The position numbers and the translations under genes were made by a program. From contig JBAMJV010007697.1 in the NCBI GenBank assembly GCA_037951105.1, positions 56,583-120,582 of the forward strand: a stretch of 64,000 nt of DNA, written 5' to 3'. The DNA is from Echinarachnius parma (taxonomy: Eukaryota; Echinodermata; Echinoidea; Clypeasteroida; Echinarachniidae). Positions 63,741-64,000 of the stretch are shown here, piece after piece; the stretch's first letter is position 1; each line of letters starts with the position of its first letter. Below the pieces are notes generated by a model. It was not told where the DNA came from. It was given only the letters and a program-made list of their open reading frames with translations, and did not search any database.

Positions 63741-64000
63741 GGATCGAGCGACCGAGCGAGCGAGCGGGGAGGGAGGGAGACAAGACGCCGCGTGATCGGG
63801 CTAATGTCCGTGCACTGCTCCGCCAATCTTCATTACTCTCCGTGCGCGGCCGATAGACAAATCGTGTAAACTGTTGACTATTTTCTTTCCCCTTTTTGTT
63901 GTCATATTGTCCGTCCATAATGGCGATTGGCGAAGATAGGGTCAGACAAGATGGGAAGGGAGTGAAAAGAAGGACAATGCTGACCTTGATTGGTCAAGAC
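63741..64000. other. GC-rich then purine-rich DNA, no gene seen
   Basis: (GCGA)n-like text at 63743-63765 begins a CpG-rich segment to about 63850. The remainder runs off the window without a recognised feature. Confidence 0.4.

Overview
The window reads as intergenic or intronic DNA from a marine invertebrate nuclear genome, most likely a deuterostome and perhaps an echinoderm. That assignment is inferred from style: AT-rich unique DNA, very long C and G runs, many short non-autonomous DNA transposons (MITEs), and SINE tails ending in (AAT)n after an 'AAAGCGC' block. No species-diagnostic gene is present. I recognise no conserved protein, rRNA, intact tRNA gene, CRISPR array or autonomous transposase or reverse transcriptase. 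The longest open frames lie in microsatellites or CT-rich DNA. Four short splice-bounded open stretches (20594-20742 minus; 25254-25413, 31150-31261 and 43497-43658 plus) are listed as low-confidence exon candidates; stop-free runs of this size are expected by chance in 64 kb.

Layout. 1-7 kb: unique AT-rich DNA with poly-C tracts, one 568-bp TTAA-flanked element (2129-2696) and two CpG-rich islets. 7-14 kb: a dense MITE cluster, a satellite-like CACAGTGTG array (10340-10810) and a tandem duplication inside a MITE (12610-12843). 14-19 kb: microsatellites, a long polypyrimidine block, a SINE, and a GGCCCGG-ended MITE sitting in CACAGTG repeats. 19-29 kb: mostly unique, with a 143-bp tandem duplication (22098-22386), nested MITEs at 26.1-26.8 kb and a perfect 43-bp palindrome (28717-28759). 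30-34 kb: an ATCGAT-rich minisatellite, CpG-rich and homeodomain-site-rich unique DNA that is the best enhancer candidate (32040-33275), then a mariner-type MITE. 34.5-36.4 kb: a 150-200 bp tandem array invaded by a hairpin-rich MITE carrying a tRNA-like sequence and by a SINE. 36.8-47 kb: a near-complete 685-bp palindrome and many MITEs. 47-64 kb: CT-rich blocks, a SINE with recognisable tRNA promoter boxes, a 4-unit tandem repeat (53038-53760), more MITEs and degenerate tandem repeats near the end.

Main result. At least ten elements of eight or so unrelated internal sequences share the same terminus, a TTAA directly followed by AGGG or AGGT, mirrored at the other end. They may be mobilised by one transposase class that targets TTAA. 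Other families show a TA target (mariner-like, 33665-34171) or a TTA target (Harbinger-like, 26591-26809 and 57582-57793). No interacting gene system can be supported from this window.
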